From: an uncultured Anaeromusa sp.
GTDB lineage: Bacteria > Bacillota > Negativicutes > Anaeromusales > Anaeromusaceae
DNA: 64,000 bases
Assembly (NCBI RefSeq): GCF_963676855.1
Contig: NZ_OY781460.1
Coordinates: forward strand, 434,001 to 498,000
Reading direction: 5' to 3'
The number at the start of each line of letters is the position of its first letter. Position 1 is the first letter of the stretch. Below, piece after piece: positions 7,753 through 16,013 of this stretch. Made by a program: the position numbers and the translations under genes. The notes under the pieces were generated by a model. The model was not told the DNA's origin. It ran no database searches and worked only from the letters and a program-made list of their open reading frames with translations.

Positions 7753-8928
7753 ATGAATAAAGACACGCAATCCCTGTTGGAACTGCGCAAATTTGTCGCG
7801 CCGGAGTTTATTTTTGGTCTGGGCGCCCGAAAGCTTGTGGGACGTTACGCCAAAAACTGCGGCGCCCGCAAAGTTTTATTGGTGACCGACAAATTTCTTC
7901 GCGAACATACGCACTGGATTCAAGAAATGCGCCAGCTTTTGACTTCCGCCGGCTTAGAAAGCGTGCTATTTGATCAAATCACGCCCAATCCCCGTTCAGA
8001 AGAAGCGATGGAAGGCGCCAGACTTTTCCACCAGGAACACTGCAATGCCATCGTCGCCATCGGCGGCGGCAGCGTCATGGACTGCGCCAAAGGTATCGGC
8101 ATTGTCAGCTCCAACGGCGGCCATGTGCTTGATTTTGAAGGCGTAGACCGCATTTTACGTCCCATGCCGCCTCTTTTATGCTTGCCCACCACCAGCGGCA
8201 CAGCCTCGGAAGTTTCTCAATTCGCCATTATTATGGCCGAAAAACGTCGCACCAAAATCGCTATTGTCAGCAAGGCCGTCGTGCCCGACGCCGCCTTGAT
8301 CGACCCGGAGCTCACCATCACTATGTCCCCGGAGCTAACAGCCTGCACCGGCTTGGATGCGCTGACCCATGCTATTGAAGCCTATGTTTCCAATGCCAGT
8401 TCCCCGGTAACCGATCTGCATGCCTTAGAAGCCATCCGCTTGATTGGTCTATCGCTGCCCACCGCCTGGGCGGAACCAAACCATCTTGTGGCGCGCAGTC
8501 AAATGCTTTTGGCCAGCCTGGAAGCCGGCCTAGCTTTTTCTAACGCTATTTTAGGCGCGGTTCACGCCATGGCTCATAGCCTGGGCGGTTTTTTAGACCT
8601 GCCACACGGCGAATGCAACGCCATTTTATTAGCGCCGGTCATTCGCAGCAATATGAAAGTCTGCCCGGAACGCTACCAACAGATTGCCCTAGCTTTGCAG
8701 CTGCCGGTAGCCGACCTATCTCCTCAAGAGAGCAGCCACCTTCTCTGCAGTTACATCGAAGACCTGCGCCGTCGTTTAGGCGTCAGCCGCACTTTGGGCG
8801 ACTTGGGCGTACAAAAAGAGCATTTGCCACTTTTGGCCGAACATGCCAGCACCGACGCCTGCCTTGCTACCAACCCTCGTGATTTGACGGTGGAAGAATT
8901 GGAGGCCATCTATGAACAGGCGCTCTGA
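7753..8928 (+). CDS. Iron-containing alcohol dehydrogenase (group III)
   Basis: 391 aa. The ATG at 7753 is preferred over a TTG nine bases upstream because the AAGGAGG abuts the TTG but is nine bases from the ATG. An NAD(P)-binding GGGSVMDCAKG loop and PTTSGTASEVSQF are followed by metal-ligand regions DAALIDPE, TGLDALTHAIEAYVS and AVHAMAHSLGG...LPHG with the conserved Asp and three His. Length is normal for the family (about 380-395). The substrate is unknown; family members reduce short aldehydes or oxidise alcohols, including 1,3-propanediol and methanol types. Its end overlaps the start of the next, signalling, gene by 17 bases, an unexpected pairing. Confidence 0.88.
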   Translation: MNKDTQSLLELRKFVAPEFIFGLGARKLVGRYAKNCGARKVLLVTDKFLREHTHWIQEMRQLLTSAGLESVLFDQITPNPRSEEAMEGARLFHQEHCNAIVAIGGGSVMDCAKGIGIVSSNGGHVLDFEGVDRILRPMPPLLCLPTTSGTASEVSQFAIIMAEKRRTKIAIVSKAVVPDAALIDPELTITMSPELTACTGLDALTHAIEAYVSNASSPVTDLHALEAIRLIGLSLPTAWAEPNHLVARSQMLLASLEAGLAFSNAILGAVHAMAHSLGGFLDLPHGECNAILLAPVIRSNMKVCPERYQQIALALQLPVADLSPQESSHLLCSYIEDLRRRLGVSRTLGDLGVQKEHLPLLAEHASTDACLATNPRDLTVEELEAIYEQAL

Positions 8929-11179
8929 AGACCACAGCAAATTCACCCGCGAACTTTTGATCGGCTTAGGTGAAGACTCCCTGCGCAAAAACTATTACCC
9001 TGAACTACAGGCTCGCATGGCGGATCTGGAGCGCTTTCGTCTGCTCCTTGACCAAGCGCATGACGCCATTTTCCTTGTGGACCGCGCCAGCCATCTGATT
9101 CTTGACGCCAACGCCGCCGCCCGCAATTGCGCTGGCGCCCAAGAAGTCCTAGGCGCTCCCATCCAAAACTGGCTGCATTTAGAACTCCCAGAAGACATGA
9201 CTCCAGACACGCCAGTGGAATTGGTCGCCAAAACCCAAGAATGCCTGCTGCAATGCTGCGGTAATAAAGAAGTGCCGGTAGAAATCACCCTTACCTGGGT
9301 GCAACTGCCCACCCAAGACGTGCTGGTCATCGTCGCCAGAGACATTACCCGGCACAAGCAGGACAAGCAGCATCTTTCTGACGTATATGAAGAACTACAG
9401 GCTAATTATGAAGAGTTGGAGTCTCTCTATGGCCAATTATCGCAAGCCGAAGACGAACTAAAGTCCAAGATTCGCGAGCTCGAAACAAGCCAAGCCTCGC
9501 TGCGCGAAAGCGAAGCTCGCTATCGCCTCGCCATGGCCGGTTCCAACGACGCCATCTGGGATTGGGACCTGGTACGCAAGCAAGTAGTTGTCTCGCCGCA
9601 TTGGGCGGAACACATCGGCTTCCCTCCTATCGCCTATGAGGATAGCATCCAGCGCTGGCTGCAGCACATCCACCCGGACGATCTGGCCGGACGGCGTCAA
9701 GCCATGCGGCAACACCTACTCAAGCAAAGCCCCTACTTTTCCGTCGAATATCGTTTTCGTCTGCCTAATGGCCGTTATTGTTGGGTTCAAGAACGAGGCA
9801 AGGCGCTCTTTGACGCGCAAGATAAACCGCTGCGCATGTGCGGCTCCTACACCGACATTACGTCCCGCAAAAAGCAGGAAGAGCGCATCCGCCATATGGC
9901 CTACCATGATACGCTGACCAACCTGCCTAACCGCGCCAGCCTTCTGGAAAAGTTAACGGAACTGCTGCCGCAACAGAGTGGAGAAAAGCGGCACACTTTA
10001 TTCCTTTTTGACCTGGATAACTTCAAGTTCATTAATAATTCCTGGGGCCATGCCTGCGGCGACGATGTACTGCTGGAAATAACGCACCGCCTGCAAAGTC
10101 TGCTGCCTGCCGAAACCATGGCCGCCCGTCTTGGCGGCGATGAATTTACCGTTTTGCTTGGCCCCTTAACAACCCGCGAATTGGATGAATGGGCGCAGCG
10201 CATTCTAGACCTTTGCAGCCGCCCGCTCATGGTGCGCGGCACCTCTCTGCCGTTGTCGGCCAGCCTAGGCATATGTCCCCTAAATAACGACCTGTCTGCG
10301 GACGATGTGCTGCGCAATGCCGACACCGCACTCAATCGCGCCAAAAGCGCCGGCAAAAAAACTTGGCGCCTTTACGAGCCTGCCATGCAAGAGGCCATGA
10401 TCCGGCGCATTCAGTTAGAAAGCCAGTTGCATCAAGCTTTAGCTGCCAGACAGTTTCTCCTTTATTTCCAACCCCAGTTGGATCTGCCCAGCGGCCAAGT
10501 CACCGCCTTTGAAGCCCTCATCCGCTGGCAGCATCCGGAACGAGGTCTGGTCTCGCCGCTGGAGTTCATTCCCCTCGCAGAAGAAACGGGCTTGATTCTG
10601 CCGATCGGCGAATGGGTGCTGCGCAGCGCCTGCCGGTTCCTACGGCAGCGCTCGCCGCAAGAACCTCCCATCCGAGTCGCCGTCAATATTTCCGGCCGCC
10701 AGCTTATGCAGACCGATTTTACCCAGCGAGTCCGGCGCATTCTGACGGAAGAAAATATTCCTCCCGAATGGCTGGAACTGGAATTGACCGAATCCATTCT
10801 CATGGAGTCCTTTGATGAGCATGTCTTAAAACTGCAAGAGCTGCGCGAAATAGGCTTAAGCATTTCCTTGGACGATTTCGGCACTGGCTATTCGTCTTTG
10901 ACCTATCTCAATCAACTGCCCATAGACCGCCTCAAACTAGACAAAACGTTTTTACAAAAATATCACACCGAGCAAAATCAAGCCATTGTCCGCGCCATGA
11001 TTCGTTTGGCGCACGATATGAAACTCTCCGTCGTCGCGGAAGGCGTAGAAACTGAAGAACAGTTTCAGCGCCTCTACGCCATGGGCTGCGATTTGATTCA
11101 AGGCTATCTTCTCGCCAAACCGCTCCCGGCGGAAGAAGCTTTGGCTTTCTCCCCGCCTCCATCGCTGTTGAATGGTTAG
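8912..11179 (+). CDS. PAS-PAS-GGDEF-EAL c-di-GMP turnover protein
   Basis: 755 aa, soluble (no membrane segment or signal). Order: PAS (about 35-150), short coiled coil (150-195), second PAS with PAC (about 200-325; KPLRMCGSYTDITSRK), GGDEF (about 330-490) with intact RLGGDEFTVLL, EAL (about 500-750). The EAL domain keeps FEALIRWQHP, ELTESILMES, DDFGTGYSSL, KLDKTFLQ, AEGVETEEQ and IQGYLLAKPL, so phosphodiesterase activity is likely. No RxxD inhibitory site precedes GGDEF. The PAS domains could bind haem, flavin or a small ligand, but nothing decides this. GGAGG upstream and a 17-base overlap with the dehydrogenase suggest coupled translation. A redox or metabolite cue linked to the dehydrogenase is an inference. 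Confidence 0.92.
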   Translation: MNRRSEDHSKFTRELLIGLGEDSLRKNYYPELQARMADLERFRLLLDQAHDAIFLVDRASHLILDANAAARNCAGAQEVLGAPIQNWLHLELPEDMTPDTPVELVAKTQECLLQCCGNKEVPVEITLTWVQLPTQDVLVIVARDITRHKQDKQHLSDVYEELQANYEELESLYGQLSQAEDELKSKIRELETSQASLRESEARYRLAMAGSNDAIWDWDLVRKQVVVSPHWAEHIGFPPIAYEDSIQRWLQHIHPDDLAGRRQAMRQHLLKQSPYFSVEYRFRLPNGRYCWVQERGKALFDAQDKPLRMCGSYTDITSRKKQEERIRHMAYHDTLTNLPNRASLLEKLTELLPQQSGEKRHTLFLFDLDNFKFINNSWGHACGDDVLLEITHRLQSLLPAETMAARLGGDEFTVLLGPLTTRELDEWAQRILDLCSRPLMVRGTSLPLSASLGICPLNNDLSADDVLRNADTALNRAKSAGKKTWRLYEPAMQEAMIRRIQLESQLHQALAARQFLLYFQPQLDLPSGQVTAFEALIRWQHPERGLVSPLEFIPLAEETGLILPIGEWVLRSACRFLRQRSPQEPPIRVAVNISGRQLMQTDFTQRVRRILTEENIPPEWLELELTESILMESFDEHVLKLQELREIGLSISLDDFGTGYSSLTYLNQLPIDRLKLDKTFLQKYHTEQNQAIVRAMIRLAHDMKLSVVAEGVETEEQFQRLYAMGCDLIQGYLLAKPLPAEEALAFSPPPSLLNG

Positions 11180-11209
11180 CATCTTTCTATCATGGTGCAA
11201 CGATGTCCA

Positions 11210-11238
11210 TTGCTGCTTCTACGCTTCTACCGTATGAT
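11210..11238 (+). promoter_or_regulatory. Sigma-A-type promoter of the candidate sRNA
   Basis: TTGCTG (11210-11215), exactly 17 bases, then TATGAT (11233-11238). Expected start near 11245, which is the first base of the outer stem of the structured RNA. Confidence 0.6.
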
Positions 11239-11244
11239 AAAGAT

Positions 11245-11360
11245 ACTCGCTGGTTTGCTGCGCCCCCTGTGCAGCACCCTCTCTAGCTGCAGTTCTCCGA
11301 CTGCAGCCCCGGCAGCGAGTCTTGCTCCCCACCGCCAACACGCCGGTGGGTCTTTTTTTT
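11245..11360 (+). ncRNA. Candidate structured small RNA or leader with three-way junction and terminator
   Basis: From the predicted start a stem ACTCGCTG/CAGCGAGT (11245-11252 with 11313-11320) encloses two hairpins: TGCTGC/GCAGCA (11256-11261, 11271-11276; loop GCCCCCTGT) and GCTGCAG/CTGCAGC (11286-11292, 11301-11307; loop TTCTCCGA). A terminator CCCACCG/CGGTGGG (11328-11334, 11344-11350) plus eight T follows. Loops and junctions are C-rich (CCCCC, TCTCC, CCCTCTC), as in Gram-positive sRNAs that pair with Shine-Dalgarno sequences. No known riboswitch consensus was recognised. It could instead be an attenuator for the regulator gene starting 81 bases after the T tract. Confidence 0.55.
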
Positions 11361-11441
11361 ACAGGAATTTCAGAGTTAAAGGCGAATACGTATTGAATCA
11401 AGAAGTAATCCAACATTGGCTAAAGAATAGAGGTATCACGC

Positions 11442-12788
11442 ATGGAAAAACTTCGCCTGGCTCTGGTCGGTCCCGCCGATTCGGTCGCTTTAACCTATCC
11501 GGTCGCTTTAGAATGGAAAGACCAAATCGTATCCACTCCTTTTGTCTACCAAAATGCCGCCGAAGTGCCGGACATTGTCCGGCAGCACTTGGAAGAGTTT
11601 GACTTCTGGCTTTTCTCCGGCATTTCTCCTTATAAGCATGCGCAACGACTCGGCCTGAACATTCCCTGCTTTTATATTCCTCATATCGGTTCCAGCCTCT
11701 ACCGGGCGCTGCTGCAGATCACTCATATGGCCCATCTAGAAGTAGACAGTATCAGCTTTGACACCTTCAACCGCCAAGAAATTGAAGAAACATTTCTAGA
11801 TGCCAACATGCCTTTGCCCAAGCTGTTTCTGCACGAAACCGAAGATATCGTCACCGCCGCCGAACTGACAGACTATCACTACCAGCTTTGGCAAAGCGGC
11901 CAAAGTCATATTGCCGTCACTTGCTACCTGTCCACCTACGAAAAGCTCAAGGAGCTTGGCGTACCGGTCTTCCGCATCTGGCCCACACGCAGCAACATCC
12001 GCACCACAATTGAAGTAGCGCTCAATGCCGTACGAGCGGAACGCTTTAAAGGCGGCCAGTTGGCGATCCAGCAAATTACGCTTGATGACTATGATGACAT
12101 AGTGCGCAACTCTTCTAGCTACGCCGCCAAAAAAATAGAACTGCGCCTTTACGAAATCTTGGTAGATTACGCCAAGCAGCTGCAAGGCTCTATCATCGTA
12201 CGCGGCGATGGTCAATACACTCTCTACTCCACCAGGGGTATTTTGGAAAAGTGGACCGAAGAATTGACCGTCTTACCTTGTCTCGACGAAATCACTCGCC
12301 AAGTCAGCGCCAAAGTCAGCGGCGGCATAGGCTTTGGCTCCACAGCCTATATGGCGGAAGAGAACGCATTTCACGCTCTAGGTCTGGCCAAACGCGCCGG
12401 CAAAGGCCTGTGGATGGCCGTTACCGACAGCCGGGAAGCCGTAGGACCGCTCAGTTCGCCTACGCATTTAAAATATTCCCTGCGCGCCAGCGACTCGGTT
12501 TGCCAACATTTTGCCGAAAAGCTGAGTCTCAGCCGTACCACGGTCAACAAGCTGTTTGCCGCCTTAGACCAGTTGAAGCGCGATACCTTGGCCGCAGACG
12601 ACCTAGCATTTCACCTAGGCATTACCACACGCAGCGCCCGCCGCTTACTGACAACCTTGGCTACTCAAGGATTAGCCGATGTCACCGGCGAAGAACTGCT
12701 CAGCAAAGGCCGTCCTCGCAAACTGTATTCTATCCACTGGCAACAGCTTCTGCAGCCGGTAATCGATGAAACATCGACCGGAGGTTGA
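11442..12788 (+). CDS. Transcriptional regulator with degenerate cyclase-like domain and C-terminal winged helix
   Basis: 448 aa; AGAGGT lies seven bases before the ATG. Residues 1-170 form an unfamiliar alpha/beta domain, possibly a ligand sensor. Residues about 190-330 contain VSGGIGFGSTAYMAEENAFHAL, resembling the nucleotide-cyclase/GGDEF/GTP-cyclohydrolase-III fold but without a GGDEF catalytic motif. Residues about 345-440 hold two consecutive helix-turn-helix-like segments (LSLSRTTVNKLFAALDQL and LGITTRSARRLLTTL) with a GRPRKLYSIH wing. It precedes an M20 amidohydrolase and an AbgT transporter, each with a copy of the same 19-base site, so control of those genes is the natural inference. 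No membrane segment. The exact family name is not known to me. Confidence 0.6.
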   Translation: MEKLRLALVGPADSVALTYPVALEWKDQIVSTPFVYQNAAEVPDIVRQHLEEFDFWLFSGISPYKHAQRLGLNIPCFYIPHIGSSLYRALLQITHMAHLEVDSISFDTFNRQEIEETFLDANMPLPKLFLHETEDIVTAAELTDYHYQLWQSGQSHIAVTCYLSTYEKLKELGVPVFRIWPTRSNIRTTIEVALNAVRAERFKGGQLAIQQITLDDYDDIVRNSSSYAAKKIELRLYEILVDYAKQLQGSIIVRGDGQYTLYSTRGILEKWTEELTVLPCLDEITRQVSAKVSGGIGFGSTAYMAEENAFHALGLAKRAGKGLWMAVTDSREAVGPLSSPTHLKYSLRASDSVCQHFAEKLSLSRTTVNKLFAALDQLKRDTLAADDLAFHLGITTRSARRLLTTLATQGLADVTGEELLSKGRPRKLYSIHWQQLLQPVIDETSTGG

Positions 12789-12813
12789 CACGATCCTATA
12801 GGAAGTATATACT
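12785..12813 (+). promoter_or_regulatory. Near-consensus promoter at the end of the regulator gene
   Basis: TTGACA (12785-12790) overlaps the regulator stop codon; exactly 17 bases separate it from TATACT (12808-12813). The spacer contains the perfect palindrome TCCTATAGGA (12794-12803). A start near 12820 would give a transcript of only about 55 bases before the terminator at 12842-12876 unless it reads through into the M20 gene. Confidence 0.5.
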
Positions 12814-12841
12814 GGGTATAATTTAAAGCAAATGAGCAAAG

Positions 12842-12876
12842 GAGCTCTTCACGCAAGTGAGGAGCTCTCTTTTTTT
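12842..12876 (+). terminator. Intrinsic terminator after the regulator gene
   Basis: GAGCTCTTCAC pairs with GTGAGGAGCTC (one wobble) around GCAA, followed by CTCTTTTTTT. It closes the regulator transcript and the short transcript predicted from 12785. Confidence 0.85.
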
Positions 12877-12921
12877 GCACTTTGTATTTTTTCTGTTTTT
12901 TCGTTATCTTTTGGATTTTAT

Positions 12922-12940
12922 TTTAGGAAATGTCTTTAAA
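12922..12940 (+). promoter_or_regulatory. Shared 19-base site upstream of the M20 gene
   Basis: TTTAGGAAATGTCTTTAAA, partly palindromic (TTTA...TAAA ends). It occurs again with one change at 14262-14280 before the AbgT gene. Here it ends 18 bases before a TATGAT box (12959-12964) that has no good -35, the arrangement expected of an activator site. The regulator at 11442-12788 is the obvious candidate to bind it. Confidence 0.55.
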
Positions 12941-12976
12941 ACGCCTTTAACTCTATGGTATGATACGCTTAAGAAA

Positions 12977-13008
12977 GCACAAAACGAACACTATTGTTCT
13001 GTAAGTGC
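12977..13008 (+). repeat. Inverted repeat in the M20 leader
   Basis: GCAC, then GAACA-CTAT-TGTTC, then GTGC form a nested inverted repeat between the -10 box and the ribosome site of the M20 gene. It could be an operator or a small leader hairpin. The inner part resembles a LexA box but its spacing is wrong for one. Confidence 0.35.
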
Positions 13009-13052
13009 ACAATAACCGCGCGTTCTAACGTTTAGACACAGAGGTGCTTATT

Positions 13053-14258
13053 ATGTTTGACAAATCGACCCTGGACCAACTGGAACTCCAACTTATTACC
13101 TGGCGCAGACAGCTGCACCGTATCCCTGAAGCCAGCTACCAAGAGAAAAAAACATCCCAAACAGTCGCCGCCGAACTGCAAAAGCTTGGACTTTCCGTAC
13201 AAACTTTCAGTAACCATCATGGTGTATGCGCGGTGATTCACGGCAATCAACCCGGCCCTGTCATCGCTTTCCGCGCGGACATGGACGCTTTATCCATCCG
13301 CGAGGAAGCGGCTTCCGAATTCCGCTCTGAGCATGAAGGCGCCATGCATGCCTGCGGTCATGACGGCCACATGGCGATCTTGCTTGGCTTAGCCAGCTTA
13401 CTCCACAACAATCGTCAGCATTTAGCCGGTACGGTCAAGCTTTTTTTCCAATCCGCCGAAGAAGCCGCCCCGGAAGGAGGCGCCCATTTCTTTCTGGAAG
13501 CAGGTCTTTTGGATGACGTTTCCTCCATTTTTGGCCTGCATTTGTGGCCAGACCTCCCCTGTGGCGAAATCGGTTTGCGCCAAGGCGCACTTATGGCCGC
13601 CTCCGACCGGCTCAGCATCACCATCCTCGGTGAAGGCGCCCATGCCGGTCAGCCACAGCACGGTATTGACGCCATTACCATTGCTGCCGACGTACTGCAG
13701 GGCATCAGCCATATTTTAAGCCGCCAACTAGATCCATTGGAAACGGCCACCATCAATATCGGCCAAATTCACGGCGGCGACCGCTATAATGTGATCGCTC
13801 GAGAAGTAGTTCTTGAGGGCACGGTCCGCACTCTTTCCGAAGGAGTTCGCAGTACGCTCCCAGGCAAACTGGATCGTATTCTCGCCGGCATGACCGCTTC
13901 CCAAGGCGGTTCTTACCGTCTCAATTACCAACATGGCTATCCGGTTCTTAACAACTGGCCCCAGCCCACCGTGCTGCTAACACAGGCCGCAACCAGCGTC
14001 CTCGGAGCCGATCAGGTGCATACTGATGTTAAGCCGGTCTTGGCGGCCGAAGACTTTTCCAAATACCTTGTGCAAGTTCCAGGCAGCTTCTTCTGGCTGG
14101 GCTGCGGTTTTAAAGACAAAGAAAACCACGGTCTGCACAGCCCTTATTTCGAAATCGACGAAGCAGCCTTACTTCACGGTGTAGCCATTCTGTACCAAAC
14201 AGCTTTATTAGCGCTAAAACAACCAGAAACCGCTGCTAAAGAACCTGTTTTTTCTTGA
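13053..14258 (+). CDS. M20-family amidohydrolase (AbgB/hippurate-hydrolase-like)
   Basis: 401 aa from the ATG at 13053, seven bases after GAGGTG. A dinuclear-metal amidohydrolase: FRADMDALSI, HACGHDGHMA and QSAEEAAPEGG carry the metal-binding Asp/His/Glu residues and the catalytic Glu, and an insertion dimerisation domain (about residues 180-300) contains GAHAGQPQHGIDA. Family members remove acyl or aroyl groups from amino acids or p-aminobenzoyl-glutamate. It lies between the regulator and an AbgT-type transporter, with the shared 19-base site upstream, so import and deacylation of an N-acyl or aminobenzoyl amino acid is likely. The true substrate is not determinable. Cytoplasmic; no signal peptide. 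Confidence 0.88.
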   Translation: MFDKSTLDQLELQLITWRRQLHRIPEASYQEKKTSQTVAAELQKLGLSVQTFSNHHGVCAVIHGNQPGPVIAFRADMDALSIREEAASEFRSEHEGAMHACGHDGHMAILLGLASLLHNNRQHLAGTVKLFFQSAEEAAPEGGAHFFLEAGLLDDVSSIFGLHLWPDLPCGEIGLRQGALMAASDRLSITILGEGAHAGQPQHGIDAITIAADVLQGISHILSRQLDPLETATINIGQIHGGDRYNVIAREVVLEGTVRTLSEGVRSTLPGKLDRILAGMTASQGGSYRLNYQHGYPVLNNWPQPTVLLTQAATSVLGADQVHTDVKPVLAAEDFSKYLVQVPGSFFWLGCGFKDKENHGLHSPYFEIDEAALLHGVAILYQTALLALKQPETAAKEPVFS

Positions 14259-14261
14259 TTT

Positions 14262-14280
14262 TTTAGGAAATGTCCTTAAA
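14262..14280 (+). promoter_or_regulatory. Shared 19-base site upstream of the AbgT gene
   Basis: TTTAGGAAATGTCCTTAAA, 18 of 19 identical to 12922-12940. It lies four bases after the M20 stop and 85 bases before the AbgT start, suggesting that the transporter has its own regulated promoter in addition to read-through. Confidence 0.55.
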
Positions 14281-14364
14281 TAACTCATTGGGAGGTGACT
14301 TTTCCGCTTCATCTCATACGCTTGTCACGCACTACTATGTAATTTAAAGGAGGATTTGCTTATT

Positions 14365-15897
14365 ATGAGTCATCCCTCGTATGCGTCTGACACGACCGAC
14401 AACCGCGGCAGCTTTTTGCGCAGCCTGGAAGTCATCGGCAACCGATTGCCCAATCCGGCTATTTTGTTTCTTCTGCTTATTTTGGGCTTGGCCGCTTTAT
14501 CCGCCGTGCTGGCCTCACAGAATGTCACAGCCATTCATCCGCTAACGCACAAAATTATTCCTATTAAAAGTCTTTTCAGCCAAGAGGGCCTGCATTGGTT
14601 TATGACCGACATGGTCAAAAACTACATTAATTTTCCGCCTCTCGGCATGATTCTGGTTTTGACACTAGGCATCGGTTTAGTCGAAAAAACCGGACTTATG
14701 GAAAGCCTGATCAAAACCGCAATCCACACCATTCCTAAACGCTATATTACCTTTACGATTATTATTATGAGCTTTATGAGCCATCTTGCCTCGGACGCCG
14801 CCATTGTCGTCGTCCCGCCGATTGCGGCGATGGTCTTTTATTCGATGGGACGGCACCCCTTTGTAGGTTTCGCTTGCTCTTTGGCGGCTATCTACTCCGG
14901 CTTCACCGCCAACATCTTAATCGTCACTACCGACGTGCTTCTCTCCGGCATTACGACGCAAGCAGCTAAAATCGTCGACCCCAACATGATCGTCACGCCG
15001 GTGGATAACTGGTATTTTATGTGCTTTGCCGTTTTCTATCTAGCTATTTTAACCACCATTGTCACGGAAAAATTTGTGGAACCCCGCATGGGAAAATACA
15101 TTGGCGAACAAACAGTTGTCTTGGAAAAGCCCTCCGGCCTTCAGTTGTCCTCTTTAAAAGCAGCTGGTTGGAGCACGCTTGTTTTTGTCGCCATCTTGGT
15201 CGCTCTGGTAGCTCCTGAAGGCGCGCTTTTGCGAAACCCCGAAACCGGCGGCATTCCCGGCTCTCCCTTTATTAAAGGCATTGTGCCACTGCTTTTTCTC
15301 TTTTTTCTTACGGTCGGTTTAACGTATGGCATCAAAGCACGCACTATCAAAAGCGGCGATGATGCCGTCAAAATGATGACCGAATGCGTTCGAGGCCTGG
15401 CGGGCTTCTTGGTCATGGTTTTTGCCATCGCCCAGTTTATCGCCGCCTTCAGTTGGACCAATATTTCTACGCTTATTGCCACGTCCGGGGCTGATTTCTT
15501 GAAAAGCATTGGTATGACCGGTCTACCGGCACTTCTTTGCTTCATGCTTTTCGGTCAATTCATGGGCCTCTTCATCGCCAGCGGTTCCGCGATCTGGTCG
15601 CTGCTTTCGCCAGTATTCGTGCCTATGTTCATGCTGCTGGGCTATCACCCCGCATTTATCCAAGTGGCCTTCCGCGCTGGCGACGGCGCCTTCAATACCA
15701 TCCAGGTAGTGAATCCGTTCTTGCCGCTCTTCCTGGAAACACTAAAGAAGTACAAAGAGGAATCCGGCATCGGCACCTATTTATCCTTAATGATGCCTTA
15801 CGCCCTCTCCTTCTTCGCTATGTGGTACGCCTTGTTTATCTTCTGGTACCTCATGGGACTGCCTGTAGGCCCTGGTGTTCCCCAGCGTATCTGGTAA
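14365..15897 (+). CDS. abgT: AbgT-family transporter
   Basis: 510 aa; the ATG at 14365 follows AAAGGAGG by nine bases. Long hydrophobic protein with about 12 segments plus re-entrant hairpins. AbgT-family landmarks include the N-terminal LEVIGNRLPNPAILFLLLI, the SHLASDAAIVVVPPIAAMVF segment and the C-terminal FRAGDGAFNTIQVVNPFLPLFL. Characterised members import p-aminobenzoyl-glutamate (E. coli AbgT) or export sulfonamides (MtrF, YdaH). With an M20 amidohydrolase next to it, import of an acyl- or aminobenzoyl-amino acid is the better reading. A strong terminator follows. Confidence 0.92.
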   Translation: MSHPSYASDTTDNRGSFLRSLEVIGNRLPNPAILFLLLILGLAALSAVLASQNVTAIHPLTHKIIPIKSLFSQEGLHWFMTDMVKNYINFPPLGMILVLTLGIGLVEKTGLMESLIKTAIHTIPKRYITFTIIIMSFMSHLASDAAIVVVPPIAAMVFYSMGRHPFVGFACSLAAIYSGFTANILIVTTDVLLSGITTQAAKIVDPNMIVTPVDNWYFMCFAVFYLAILTTIVTEKFVEPRMGKYIGEQTVVLEKPSGLQLSSLKAAGWSTLVFVAILVALVAPEGALLRNPETGGIPGSPFIKGIVPLLFLFFLTVGLTYGIKARTIKSGDDAVKMMTECVRGLAGFLVMVFAIAQFIAAFSWTNISTLIATSGADFLKSIGMTGLPALLCFMLFGQFMGLFIASGSAIWSLLSPVFVPMFMLLGYHPAFIQVAFRAGDGAFNTIQVVNPFLPLFLETLKKYKEESGIGTYLSLMMPYALSFFAMWYALFIFWYLMGLPVGPGVPQRIW

Positions 15898-15907
15898 AAA
15901 GCAACTT

Positions 15908-15942
15908 GAAAATGGGCATCTCTTGGCGAGATGCCCATTTTC
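15908..15942 (+). terminator. Intrinsic terminator after abgT
   Basis: GAAAATGGGCATCTC pairs perfectly with GAGATGCCCATTTTC around a five-base loop, followed by TTATAT. The stem's own A and T arms could serve both strands. Confidence 0.85.
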
Positions 15943-16013
15943 TTATATGGTTATTGCTAAACAACAGATCTTTTGTTACGATACCTATACCTTAACAATT
16001 GGAGTGATTAAAA

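Noticed and set aside
11245..11360. Known riboswitch (purine, THF, Moco, T-box) upstream of the regulator at 11442
   Set aside because: The three-way junction lacks the invariant nucleotides of these classes, and there is no T-box sequence before the terminator. It is reported as an unassigned structured RNA instead.
12985..13001. LexA-like box CGAACACTATTGTTC upstream of the M20 gene
   Set aside because: The GAAC and GTTC half sites are six bases apart, not four as in Firmicute LexA boxes. Kept only as an inverted repeat.
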